This document shows positions 54,457 through 63,580 of a stretch of 64,000 bases of DNA, one piece after another. The number at the start of each line of letters is the position of its first letter. Positions within the stretch are counted from its first letter, which is position 1. The notes beneath the pieces were generated by a model. The model did not search any database. It was not told the DNA's origin and saw only the letters and a program-made list of their open reading frames with translations. Location of the stretch: NCBI GenBank assembly GCA_022414725.1, contig CM039462.1, forward strand, positions 121,096,209 to 121,160,208, written 5' to 3'. The DNA comes from Microglena sp. YARC. Its lineage: Eukaryota; Chlorophyta; Chlorophyceae; Chlamydomonadales; Chlamydomonadaceae. The translations under genes and the position numbers were made by a program.

Positions 54457-56404
54457 TGCCACACACACACCTCACCCCCCTACACAACCCCAATCCCAAA
54501 CACATAGACTAACTCCTCCTGGCTAGTTACCAATAATAGAGAGGCACAATGCCAATAAGAAGGTTGCTGTTGTCGTAGCTTAGATAGGACTCAACTGACC
54601 CCCACCCACCCACCACCACTACAAACACAAAGAATTACTCCTCCTGGCTAGTAGACCGTCATAGAGAGGCACCTTGATAATGTGCAGGTTGCTATTGTTG
54701 TAGCTTAGATAGGACTCATCAGACCCCCCCACACCCACCCACCCACACATACCACCCCTACAAACACACAGACTTACTTCACCTGGCTAGTAGACCGTCA
54801 TAGAGAGGCAGCATGCTAATATGCAGGTTGTTGTTGTCGTAGCTTAGATAGGACTCATGAGACCCCTCCCCCCTCACACACACACACCACCACCACCACG
54901 TCCACTACAAACACAAAGACTTACTCCTCCTGGCTATTAGACCGTCATAGAGAGGCATCTTGATAATATGCAGGCTACTGTTGTAGTAGCTTAGATAGGA
55001 CTCATCAGACCCCCCCCCCCCCCCCCCCCCCCCTCACACACACCACACCACCACCACTACAAACACAAAGACTTACTCCTCCTGTCTAGTAGACCGTCAT
55101 AGAGAGGCAGCATGCTAATATGCAGGTTGCTGTTGTTGTAGCTTAGATAGGACTCATCAGACCCCTCCACCCTCACACACACACACACCACCACCACCAC
55201 CACCACTGCAAACACAAAGATTTACTCCTCCTGGCTATTAGACCGTCATAGAGAGGCACCAAGCTAATACAGGTATGCAGGTTGCTGTTGTAGTAGCTCA
55301 GATAGGACTCATCAGACCCCCACCCCCACCCAAGCACACACAAAACACCCGCACCACCCCTACAAACACAATGACTTGCTCCTCCTGGCTAGAAGACCGT
55401 CATAGAGAGGCACCATGCTGATCTGCAGGTTGCTGTTGTTGTAGCTTAGATAGGACCCATCAGACCCCTCCACCCCCCACCCACACAAAACACCCACACC
55501 ACCACTACAAACACAACGACTTACTCCTCCTGGCTAGTAGTGCTTCATATAGAGGCACCATGCTGATCTGCAGGTCCTTGTAGTCGTAGTCCAGATAAGA
55601 ATCATCAGAGATACAGAACGTCCATGGCCAAGGCACCTGGTACTGGCTCTGGTTAGCATTCATAGCCTCTTGAACCTACATGGGTGCAAACATGTGTTTG
55701 TGTGTGGGGTTGGGTACCTGAAACTTGATTTGGTTGGCATGCATGGTCTCTATAACCTCAATGAGTACATCATGTGTGCGTGTGTGTGTTGGGTTGGGTA
55801 CCTGAAGCTTTAAATATATAACCTCAACAAGTACAGACACGCCATTGTTGGGTTGGGGGCTTGCATGTGGTTGGGAACACAAGCCTTGCTTTGGTTAGCA
55901 TGCGTGGCTTCTTGAACCTCAGTGAGTGCAGACATGCCTTTGTTGGGTTGGAGACTTGTGTATGTTGGGTTGGGGGCCTGTAACTAGCTTTGTTTGTTTG
56001 GTTGCATGCATGGCCTCTAGAGGCTGAGTGAGCACAAACACATGATTGTGGGGATGGGGGTGAATTGTGTGTGTTGGCTTGGGTACTTGTGTGTGTTGGG
56101 TTTGGGAATTGAGTGTCGAGTTTGGGAGTTATGAGTGAGTAGGGTTTGGGAGTTATGTGTATGTTGGGTTCGGGAGTTACGTGATGTTGGATTTGGGAGT
56201 TGTGTGCATGTTGGGTTTGGGAGTTATGGGTATGTTGGTTTTAGAGTTATGTGTTGTTGGGTTTGGACAGACGGACAGACAGACAGACAGATAGACGGAC
56301 AGACATACATACAGACATACATACAGACGGACAGACAGACGGACGAACAGACGAACGGACAAACGGACAGACGGACAGACGGACAGATGGACAGACGGAC
56401 AGAA

Positions 56405-56493
<89 letters not shown>

Positions 56494-59400
56494 AGATGGA
56501 CGGACAGACGGACAGACAGACAGACAGACAAGACGGACGGACAGACGGACAGATGGACAGACAAACAGACAGACAGACAGACGGACGGACGGACGGATGG
56601 ACGGACGGACGGACGGACAGACATGGATAGCATGCAAGGACAGACTGACATACATCAGGGCGGCGCAGGTACGTGCGTGTGTAATCCTCGAGGCATGCAT
56701 CATATGGAGGATCGTCGTCATCACTGTCTCCTTTAACCACACCAGCGCTCATGCCAAGCAGGCCCTCCTCTCCCCTGCCAGCTTTGGAGGCACCGCCAGC
56801 AGAGAAACCTTTGGCCTGCTTGCGTGCGGCATGCGCGGCATCCCTTGCTTCCAGCTTGGCGGTCAGGTTTGCTTCTGGGGATGTTTGGGGTTGGAGTTGG
56901 GGTTGAAGACAGGTTCAGGGGGATTGGGGTTGAGGTCAGGAATGGGGTTGGGGTTGGGGTTGGGGTTGGGGTTGGGGTTGGGGTTGGGGTTGGGGTCGAG
57001 GACAGGGCTGGGGTTGGGGTTGGGGTTAAGGACAGGGTCGGGGGGATTAGGGTTGGGGTTGAGGGATTAGGGTCGGGGTTAGGGTTGAGGATATGGTTGG
57101 GGGGATTGGGGTTGGGGTTGGGGTTGATGACAGGATTGGGGGGGATGTGGGATGTGGGATGTGGGTTGGGGGTGGAGGGGGGTGGAGGGGGGGGGGGGGG
57201 GGGGGGGTCCTTGCTTCTAGCTTGGTGGACAGGTTTGCATCTGGGGATGAGTAGGGGTGGGGGGTAAAGGGTTGAGGTGGGGTGTGAGGGTTGGGGTATG
57301 GGGTGTGTGTGTGAGGGGGGGGTTAGGGGGGGACTGGGATTGGGGGGTAGGGGGTAAGGGTGGGTGGGGTGGGGTGGGGAGGGGGTCCTTGCTTCTAGCT
57401 TAGCGGACAGGTTTGCATCTGGGGATGGGTGGGGGTGGGGGTAAAGGGTGGAGGTGGGGTGTGAGGGGTGGGGATGGGGGATGGGGGATGGGGGATGGGG
57501 GGTAAGGGGTGGGGATGGGGCATGGGAGAGGGGGGAGGGGGATGTTGTTATGTAGTATCATTTCATTTCATGTGCACAGAGTAATCAAGCCACATCCTCT
57601 CCGCCAGCCCCTTTCAGCGAATCAATAGGTCTAGTGGTACACCAAATCGCTTTGAGAACGAAGGGACGGGGGTTCGATTCCCCCCATGGTCACCCTTAGC
57701 GTTGCAGGTCGTTGTCAACCGCTATGGTAGCTTGTCCAGTCGAGGTGGTAGACCGTTCTCTGCCCGCGTGCGACGGGTTCCCTTAACACCACGCCCCACC
57801 AGGCGTTATCATTACTCTCCTCCAACAACACGCTAACTAATGCTAACACTAACTAACGCTAAATCTAACTAAAACTTACACTGACACTAACACTAACTAA
57901 CAGTAAGTCTTATTGACACTAACATGCTAACACTAACACTAATTTACAGAAACACTTCCTAACAGAAACATTTAATCACACAAGCTCGAATAAAACTAAC
58001 GCTAACACTAATAAACACTTACACTAATCAACACTTACACTAATCAACACTTACACTAATCAACACTTACACTAATCAACACTTACACTAATCAACACTT
58101 ACACTAATCAACACTTACACTAATCAACACTTACACTAATCAACACTTACACTAATCAACACTTACACTAATCAACACTTACACTAATCAACACTAACAC
58201 TAATCAACACTTACACTAATCAACACTTACACTAATCAACACTAACACTAATCAACACTTACACTGATCAACACTTACACTAATCAACACTAACACTAAT
58301 CAACACTTACACTAATCAACACTTACACTAATCAACACTAACACGTGCTTACACTAGCACACGCTAACACGCGTACTTACCTCTCTTGGCAGCCACACGA
58401 GCTCCAAGGCCAGGATGATAAGTAGATTTGTTGACTATCTCCTGGCTGCCTGTGTCAAGCAGTACACGCAGTACATTTAGGGTTTTCAATATCGTCTCTG
58501 TCGTCAATATAATCGCGCAACATATCATATGATATATTGTCAAGCAGTACAAGACACGATGTATTGTCAAGCAGTACAAGACATACATTCAGCAGTACAG
58601 GACATACTCTCAGCTGTACAAGACAGACATTCAGCAGTGAGAGGTGTGCAAGCCACGGACGTGTTGATTTTGCCTTCTTTGAGGTTGCTCTTCATCTTGA
58701 GTGTTTGAGGTTAATCTTGATCTTGCGTGTTTTAGTTTGATCTATATATTGATCTTGATTGTTTGAGTTTGATCTTGATCTTGAATGTTTGAGTTTGATC
58801 TTGATCTTGATTGTTTGATCTTGATTGTTTGAGTTTGATCTTGATCTTGAATGTTTGAGTTTGGTCTTGATCTTGGTTGTTTGATCTTGATCTTGATCTT
58901 GATTGTTTGAGTTTGATCTTGATCTTGGTTGTTTTATCTTGATCTTGATCTTGATCTTGATTGTTTGAGTTTGATCTTGATCTTGGTTGTTTGATCTTGA
59001 TCTTGATCTTGATTGTTTGATCTTGATCTTGATGTTAAGGATTTGAGGTGGTGGCAATTCCCTTTAGCCTATTTGGCTACACCTGAACTGTAGCATACAT
59101 TCGGACACAGAAGACCAACACAGTGATACATATGAACTCAGCATTTATTCATGTGTACAATTTTTGCCTTCACCGACTTTTGGCATGTACGTTTTGTCGT
59201 TTGGAGCACACAGTTTTAACGGCCATCAGTAAAGTTCCCATTTCAGAAACGGTACTATAGGCAATCAGAGCACGGAGAGCGGGTTGACTGAAGGCACTCA
59301 AGCTTCCTAAAATCATGGTAAAAATGACAAAGAGGAAAATGGAGAGAAATCACTTCACACTTGATGCCACGACGAGACTCAAAACCCAAATAAACTGAAG

Positions 59401-62400
59401 CCATTCGGCTAATGATGATTTGAAATTGGGTTCTCGAAACAATTCCTAGTTGTTGTTCGTACCTCGAAATTAAGAAGCTGGCCTGAAGATGATGAGATTT
59501 TGGCCTGGGAATCGAGAATTTCGAGTTTGTTTTAGAATCCCGAGAATTGTCGAAAATCTGGCATGTAAAAGTTGAGGTATGAACCAGTGTAAGGTAGAGG
59601 TACCAACTCGAGACCCCAATCCAAATCATTCGCTGAATTGCTATAATGTGACATCTGCATACACTGAGTTAGCAGGTTGCAAGCAAGATAAGGCAGTGTA
59701 ACAAGCAGTATGAACAAAGCAGGTATGCGCCCAAGTGCTTGTATCAATAATGCAACAAGCATCTGCACACAGTACACTGAGTTAGCAGGTTGCAAGCAAG
59801 ATAAGGCAGTGTAGCAAGCAGTATGAACAAAGCAGGTATGCGCCCAAGTGCTTGTATCAATAATGCAACAAACATCTGCACACGGTACACTGAGTTAGCA
59901 GGTTGCAAGCAAGATAAGGCAGTGTGACAAGCAGCATGAACAAAGCAGGTATGCGACCAAGTGCTTGTATCAATAATGCAACAAGCATCTGCACACGGTA
60001 CACTGAGTTAGCAGGTTGCAAGCAAGATAAGGCAGTGCAACAAGCAGAATAAACAAAGCAGGTATGCGCCCAAGGTGCTTGTATCACTAAGGTAACATAC
60101 GGCACTCGTATCAAAAATATTACATACATACATACATAAATTTTCTACGTACCGGTCGATAGTAATTACATATAATTGAGTAGGCAGAACAATGCACGGT
60201 GACCAGTGAAACATGAGCCTAACAAATTCGAGGGATTCCTGGAGTGCACCCGTTGATAAGACCTTTCTGAGTCGCCTGCCGCTACATAATAATATACATA
60301 AATACATAAATTTGATGTCAAAATAGTGCCACTTGAATCTAAAGTTGGCTGTTACCTTCTATTTCAAGCAGCCTGCCCAGCTGTGAAATTTACATACACA
60401 CACAACTTGGATGTCAAAATAGTGCCACCCAAATCTAAAGTTGGCTGTTACCTTGTTATTCAAGCAGCATGGCCAGCTGTGACTATACATACATAAATTG
60501 GCACTTTGTTTTGTGACGTGTCTGGAATTCCGTCACTGCATGGCGCCGCATGGGTCCGGCTAAACTAGTCAGAAATGCCCCCCCCACGCCCCCGGGCTCT
60601 GCGCTTAGCGGAGTTTTGGGGGCAGTGCGTCGCACTAGGGTCGCACCGAGTCGCCCGATTCGCGACGCGTCACACGGGAAAAGTGTAAATTGGATGTCAC
60701 AATAGTACCACTCCAATTTGAACTTTGAAACTTACCTCCTTTCTCAAGCAACCTGCCAAGCTGAGAAATCTCGGCTCTAGCCCTAGGTGCAATGCAGTTA
60801 TCTGTGACGATGTCGTAGACGTCGATGTCCCCTATTTCTCTCTTTGCATCGACACAGTAGTTGTCACACTTCTCATCATTAGTCCTTAAGTAGGTATAGG
60901 TGGATGTGTGGGTAGGCGGATGGGTGGGTAGGTGGATGTGTGGGTAGGCGGATGGGTGGGTAGGTGGATGTGTGGGTAGGCGGATGGGTGGGTAGGTGGA
61001 TGGGTGGGTAGGTGGATGTGTGGGTAGGTGGATGTGTGGGTAGGTGGATGTGTGGGTAGGTGGATGTGTGGGTAGGTGGATGGGTGGGTAGGTGGATGGG
61101 TGCGTAGTTGGATGTGTGGGTAGGTGGATGTGTGGGTAGGTGGATGTGTGGGTAGGTGGAAGTGTGGGTAGGTGGATGTGTGGGTAGGTGGATGTGTGGG
61201 TAGGTGGATGTGTGGGTAGGTGGATGTGTGGGTAGGTGGATGTGTGGGTAGGCGGATGTGTGGGTAGGTGGATGTGTGGGTAGGTGGATGTGTGGGTAGG
61301 TGGATGTGTGGGTAGGTGGATTTGTGGGTAGGTGGATGTGTGGGTAGGTGGATGTGTGGGTAGGTGGATGTGTGGGTAGGTGGATGTGTGGGTAGGTGGA
61401 TGTGTGGGTAGGCGGATGGGTGGGTAGGTAGGTGGATGGGTAGGTAGGTGTATGGGCGGGTAGGTGTATGGGTGGCTATGTGGATGGGTGGCCGGATGGA
61501 TGGGTAGGTGGATGGGTAGGTGGATGTGTGGGTAGGTGGATGGGTGGATGGATGGATGGATGGATGGATGGATGGATGGATGGATGGATGGATGGATGGA
61601 TGGATGGATGGATGGATGGATGGATGGATGGATGGATGGATGGGTGGGTGGGTGGCTGGCTGGGTGGGCAGGTGAATGTGTTGGTAGGTGGATGGGTAGG
61701 TGGTTGGATGGTTAGGCAGTTGGATGGGTGGGTAGATGGATGGGTGGGTAGGTGAGTGGGTGGGTAGGTGGATGTGTGGGTAGGTGGATGTGTGGGTAGG
61801 TGGATGTGTGGGTAGGTAGGTGAATGGGTAGGTAGGTGGATGAGTGCGTGGATGGGTAGGTAGGTGGGTGGGTGGGTAGGTGGATGGGTAGGTAGGTGTA
61901 TGGGCGGGTAGGTGTATGGGTGGCTATGTGGATGGGTGGCCGGATGGATGGGTAGGTGGATGGGTAGGTGGATGGGTAGGTGGATGGGTAAGTGGGTAGG
62001 TGGATGGGTGGGTAAGTGGATGGGTGGCCGGGTGGATGGGTAGGTGGATGGGTAGGTAGGTGGATGGGTGGCCGGGTGGATGGGTAGGTGGATGGGTAGG
62101 TAGGTGGATGGGTGGGTAGGTGGATGGGTAGGTGGATGGTTAGGTAGGTGGATGGGTGGGTAGGTGGATGTATGTGTGGGTGGATGAGATGGGTGGGTAG
62201 GTGGATGGGTAGGTGGATGGGTGGGTAGGTGGATGTATGTGTAGGTGGATGGTTAGGTGGATGGGTGGGTAGGTGGATGTATGTGTAGGTGGATGAGATG
62301 TATGTGTAGGTGGATGAGATGTATGTGTAGGTGGATGGTTAGGTGGATGGGTGGGTAGGTGGATGTATGTGCAGGTGGATGAGATGTATGTGTAGGTGGA

Positions 62401-63580
62401 TGGTAAGGTAGATGGGTGGGTAGGTGGATGTATGTATTGGTGGATGAGATGGGTGGGTAGGTGGATGGGTAGGTGGATGGGTAGGCCTTCTTTGTACCTA
62501 TCCCATACTTCATCACCAAGACCCCCCCCACCCCTCTAGCACTGTCTTTTGTTTGCGTAGTGTCGCAAATTGAGTGACTCAGTGCTTCGCCAGTGCGACA
62601 CGTTGCGCCCCAAACCCTGCGGAGTGCTAGGGGGTTCCGGAAACCACTTCTGACTAGTTTAGCCAGACCCATGCGTAGCCATGCAGCGACAGAATGGCAA
62701 CGACGTGTCGTTGAAAACACAGTGCACCTAGCCACTCCCCCAGCACCACCACCAATACTACCCCTGCCACTCACCATAGCTTTCCCTTTCAGCTACGAGC
62801 AACAGCTTCTAGGCAGCACCCCTGACCAGCTATTCAGTCCTGACTAGCACAGCCTAGGGCACCTTCAAGCTCACACAATCAGCTTGTGAGAATTGCTGAA
62901 ATATTTGGGTGCAGCACTATAGCTGGTTCAGGGGACTGCCTAGAAGCTGCTCAGAAAATCCAAAAAGAAAATCCCTACCACTCAATCCACCGCCTAAACT
63001 ACCCCTGCCACCTCCAACAATCCCGCCATTAACAACAACCCCGCCCCTGCCACCTCCAACAACCCCGCCACCACCACCAACCCCGGCAAAAATCCACCGC
63101 CAAATCTAATTCCACCGCCAAAATGCCCCTGTCACCACCACCACCGCCAAAACTACCCCTGCCACCACCACTCACTCGGGGTTCTTGCGCTGTCGCTGAA
63201 AAATAAAGTGGCCCTTCCATCCACCTCTTCATCATCCCCCCCCCCCCCCCCCCCCCCCCCCTCCACCACCACCACACAAAAAATGCCACACCAACACCTC
63301 CACCCCCGCTAAAACTAACCCCGCCACTCACTCGGGGTTCGTGTGCAGTCGTTGGAAAAACAGTGCCTCTTCCACACACCCCTTTACCACCACCAACCCC
63401 CCTCCACCAATACCACACAAAAAATGCCACTCCACCACCACCAACCCCGCCAAAACTACCTCTGCCACTCACTCGGGGTTTGTGTGCTCTTTGTGAGGAT
63501 CCAAGGGGTTGCTCTGTGCAAAGTTACAATACTTCAGCATTCCCAGGTAGGTGCGGTCTGAAATGAGAGCGTGCGTCCAC
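48258..63580 (-). CDS. serine-carboxypeptidase-like (S10) protein, 3' part, eight exons
   Basis: Exons on the minus strand in coding order: 63580-63473, 60884-60736, 58449-58381, 56874-56654, 55675-55525, 52403-52264, 50748-50690, 48414-48258. The seven junctions from S1 to S8 are AG/GT and in phase. S10 hallmarks: [67 protein letters not shown] (catalytic Asp region), [20 protein letters not shown] and GHMAPY (catalytic His). Such enzymes are secretory or vacuolar peptidases or acyltransferases; the GESYA/Ser part and any signal peptide would be upstream, beyond the window. An Ala-rich insert in S4 ([13 protein letters not shown]) is unusual. The end of S8 lacks the usual P..AL.L...F, so its 3' limit is doubtful. 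Confidence 0.8.
48515..48535 (-). repeat. S8 5'-edge copy (decoy)
   Basis: Reads gttgggcag|gcacatggccc on the minus strand, like ctttcag|gcacatggcccc of S8, in the upstream intron. Confidence 0.7.
48647..48765 (-). mobile_element. SINE fragment
   Basis: taatgatagcgcctggtggg, gcgtggtattaagggagccc, as in the element at 4388-4587, with a diverged remainder. Confidence 0.75.
48885..49960. mobile_element. TIR element family N carrying exon-like sequence
   Basis: Ends TTAGGGTTGGG and CCCAACCCTAA are perfect inverses, flanked by TTAATA on both sides (48879-48884, 49961-49966). Subterminal catacgt/acgtatg motifs are packed at both ends. The interior holds an exon-like ORF (49340-49512), a family B right arm (49508-49615) and an internal partial duplication. 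It lies in the S7-S8 intron. No transposase is visible. Confidence 0.7.
49340..49512 (+). CDS. exon-like ORF inside the TIR element
   Basis: From candidate acceptor ggctctcttag it reads [56 protein letters not shown], stop TGA. Composition is protein-like. A degraded copy of its start (gaatggctcccttagattag) lies at 49665-49710. The gene of origin is not recognised. Confidence 0.4.
50178..50689 (-). repeat. S7 3'-edge array (exon tail + donor), 4 copies, with (AT)n
   Basis: Plus-strand cccagcagctcgaatggttg-type blocks at about 50190, 50285, 50405 and 50578 are copies of the S7 tail (minus: gcaactattcgagctgctgg|gtaag). They lie in the downstream intron. An (AT)n tract fills 50448-50524. Confidence 0.85.
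50690..50748 (-). CDS. carboxypeptidase exon S7
   Basis: Acceptor catgcag, donor GTAAGT. Reads [20 protein letters not shown] across the junction; in S10 enzymes VAGY...Y..LTF.TVRGAGH immediately precedes the catalytic His. Confidence 0.8.
51130..52240. repeat. 120-bp higher-order array of catatcagatcatatgaat units
   Basis: Short ~20-bp units (gaaaacacatcagatcat) are organised into a 120-bp block repeated seven to eight times almost exactly between S7 and S6. 50749-51129 holds shorter tgcatggcaaatatgaatat repeats and a duplicated ~65-bp acgtttgactgtgtagaacc block. Confidence 0.92.
52264..52403 (-). CDS. carboxypeptidase exon S6 (catalytic Asp)
   Basis: Acceptor aatgtag, donor GTAGGC; phase 1 in, 0 out. 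Reads [38 protein letters not shown] and [14 protein letters not shown] is the S10 catalytic Asp motif. Confidence 0.85.
52404..53230 (-). repeat. S6 5'-edge array, 6 copies
   Basis: Copies of the S6 head with its acceptor lie at about 52500-52582, 52672-52745, 52846-52925, 52957-53005, 53070-53112 and 53163-53205. The three nearest run through the coding bases for [17 protein letters not shown]. Two farther ones are short (agagtacgccggaatgcatc) and carry an insertion. All are in the upstream intron. Confidence 0.9.
53455..53649. mobile_element. Foldback element family J, copy 2
   Basis: Ends CAGGGTACTACT and AGTAGTACCCTG are exact inverses. Core gcgctttttagtgcaaaaag and acagggggttgaaaaactgc is inverted relative to copy 1 at 1142-1336. 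Confidence 0.8.
54075..54340 (-). repeat. Dispersed family D copy, inverted
   Basis: agcccccagggtcaccgtgt, gcatcgcttgcgacgcacct, aggacttgt match the reverse complement of 34497-34790. A ~40-nt C run follows at 54415-54456. The interval 53650-54074 has no recognised feature. Confidence 0.8.
54500..55524 (-). repeat. S5 3'-edge array (exon tail + donor), 7 copies
   Basis: Plus-strand blocks acttactcctcctggctagt, agaccgtcatagagaggca, then gttgtagcttagataggact recur at about 54506, 54640, 54772, 54918, 55068, 55219 and 55370, spaced 130-150 bp by CA/C-rich DNA. On the minus strand each encodes an S5-like tail ([15 protein letters not shown]) and donor. The real S5 donor is the copy at 55525. Confidence 0.92.
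55525..55675 (-). CDS. carboxypeptidase exon S5
   Basis: Acceptor catgtag, donor GTAAGT; 50 codons + 1. Reads [51 protein letters not shown]10 proteins have V..ALHAN...W..CS......Y.....SM.P.Y..L here. Confidence 0.85.
55720..56050 (-). repeat. S5 5'-edge array, about 4 degraded copies
   Basis: ttggttggcatgcatggtct (55730), atataacctcaacaagtaca (55812), ttggttagcatgcgtggctt (55893) and gttgcatgcatggcctctag (56002) are diverged copies of the S5 head and acceptor (plus strand ggttagcattcatagcctct). They lie in the upstream intron. Confidence 0.78.
56262..56630. repeat. (GACA)n microsatellite
   Basis: gaca/gacg tetranucleotides; the CLSV and RTDGQ frames are artefacts. The array ends close to the S4 donor. 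Confidence 0.95.
56654..56874 (-). CDS. carboxypeptidase exon S4
   Basis: Acceptor catccccag, donor GTATGT; phase 1 in, 0 out. Reads [20 protein letters not shown], a Gly/Ala/Ser stretch, then [17 protein letters not shown] and TRTYLRRPD. The YD.C..DY...YL.RPDV end is typical of S10; the Ala/Lys helix and acidic run before it look lineage-specific. Confidence 0.8.
56880..57200. repeat. ggttggggtt repeat
   Basis: Degenerate gttggg/ggttgaggtc units directly upstream (minus sense) of S4, with some ttaggg variants. Confidence 0.88.
57205..57430 (-). repeat. S4 5'-edge array, 2 copies
   Basis: ccttgcttctagcttggtgg with acaggtttgcatctgggg at 57208-57250, and a second at 57384-57428. They copy the S4 head and acceptor (plus strand ccttgcttccagcttggcgg), each separated by ~170 bp of G-rich DNA, in the upstream intron. 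Confidence 0.88.
57620..57818 (+). mobile_element. tRNA-derived SINE copy
   Basis: Head with A-box-like taggtctagtggta and B-box-like gggttcgattcccc; body ends caccacgccccaccaggcg then ttatcattactct, as in the copy at 4388-4587. No acceptor-stem pairing of a functional tRNA is evident. The gap 57431-57619 is G-rich repeat. Confidence 0.85.
57830..58345. repeat. actaatcaacacttac minisatellite
   Basis: A 16-bp unit repeated about 20 times, grading into ctaacactaa units. In minus sense it begins just after the S3 donor gtaagt, and gtaag/agtgt motifs recur in it. Confidence 0.92.
58381..58449 (-). CDS. carboxypeptidase exon S3
   Basis: Acceptor gacacag, donor GTAAGT, phase 1 in and out. Reads [20 protein letters not shown] and AKR. 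It fits in phase between S2 and S4; its content is not a hallmark motif, so support comes from phase and splice sites. Confidence 0.65.
58545..58640. repeat. attgtcaagcagtacaagac repeat
   Basis: Four units of caagcagtacaagaca in the S2-S3 intron. They resemble the intron side of the S3 acceptor (gtcaagcagtacacgca at 58457), so this is acceptor-proximal expansion. Confidence 0.7.
58690..59035. repeat. (TTGATC)n repeat
   Basis: ttgatc with gtttgagtttgatcttgatc higher-order units, followed by a short family A arm (59045-59100). Confidence 0.92.
59650..60100. repeat. family O tandem block, four ~119-bp copies
   Basis: Units with ctgagttagcaggttgcaag, caagataaggcagtgtaaca, gcaggtatgcgcccaagtgc. 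Single copies are dispersed at 25838-25920 and 36900-36965. From 59101 to 59649 I see no supported feature. Confidence 0.88.
60345..60490 (-). repeat. S2 3'-edge array, 2 copies
   Basis: Plus-strand ggctgttaccttctatttca with agcagcctgcccagctgtga (60345-60388) and a second at 60441-60483 copy the S2 tail and donor (plus: cttacctcctttctcaagca). Unit ~95 bp also carries gatgtcaaaatagtgccac from the intron. They are in the downstream intron. Confidence 0.88.
60502..60685. mobile_element. hAT-like MITE family I with perfect 8-bp target duplication
   Basis: Begins CACTTTGTTTTGTGACGTGT and ends GCGTCACACGGGAAAAGTG. Both flanks are TAAATTGG (60494-60501 and 60686-60693). Family copy, inverted, at 62540-62724. 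Confidence 0.9.
60736..60884 (-). CDS. carboxypeptidase exon S2
   Basis: Acceptor tacttaag, donor GTAAGT. Reads [50 protein letters not shown]. In S10 proteins a C......E.G.ID.Y.IYT..C segment follows the SD..Y motif. Confidence 0.82.
60893..62490. repeat. (GTGGGTAGGTGGAT)n minisatellite, 1.6 kb
   Basis: Units ggtggatgtgtgggta and ggtggatgggtgggta, with a (GGAT)n core at 61533-61640. It begins next to the S2 acceptor, whose cctatacctacttaag (minus) resembles the unit. Confidence 0.93.
62540..62724. mobile_element. MITE family I, inverted copy
   Basis: Begins CACTGTCTTTTGTTTGCG and ends GTTGAAAACACAGTG; the interior is the reverse complement of 60502-60685 (ctgactagtttagccagacc). Confidence 0.8.
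62776..62975. mobile_element. MITE family B copy
   Basis: Arms cagctacgagcaacagcttc and ggggactgcctagaagctgc, core caatcagcttgtgagaattg. Confidence 0.78.
62985..63472 (-). repeat. S1 3'-edge array (2 copies) in ccaccgcc repeat
   Basis: cactcactcggggttcttgc (63170) and cactcactcggggttcgtgt (63322) copy the S1 tail and donor (plus: actcactcggggtttgtgtg at 63468). The rest is ccaccaccaccgcc and a ~24-nt C run (63237-63260). Downstream intron of S1. Confidence 0.85.
63473..63580 (-). CDS. carboxypeptidase exon S1 (first in window)
   Basis: Acceptor cttgcag, donor GTGAGT. Reads [20 protein letters not shown], then [16 protein letters not shown] across the junction. S10 proteins have (W/S)H.LISD..Y..I...C.F here. 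Confidence 0.82.

Noticed and set aside
56177..56752. CLSV/RTDGQ repeat proteins
   Set aside because: They come from (GACA)n; only the N-terminal part of the minus frame is exon S4.
56930..57130. Telomere-like ttaggg/ttgggg repeats
   Set aside because: Irregular ggttggggtt units inside an intron, flanked by genic sequence on both sides.
57620..57700. Functional tRNA gene
   Set aside because: A and B boxes are present but stems do not pair convincingly, and the sequence continues into the SINE body shared with other copies.
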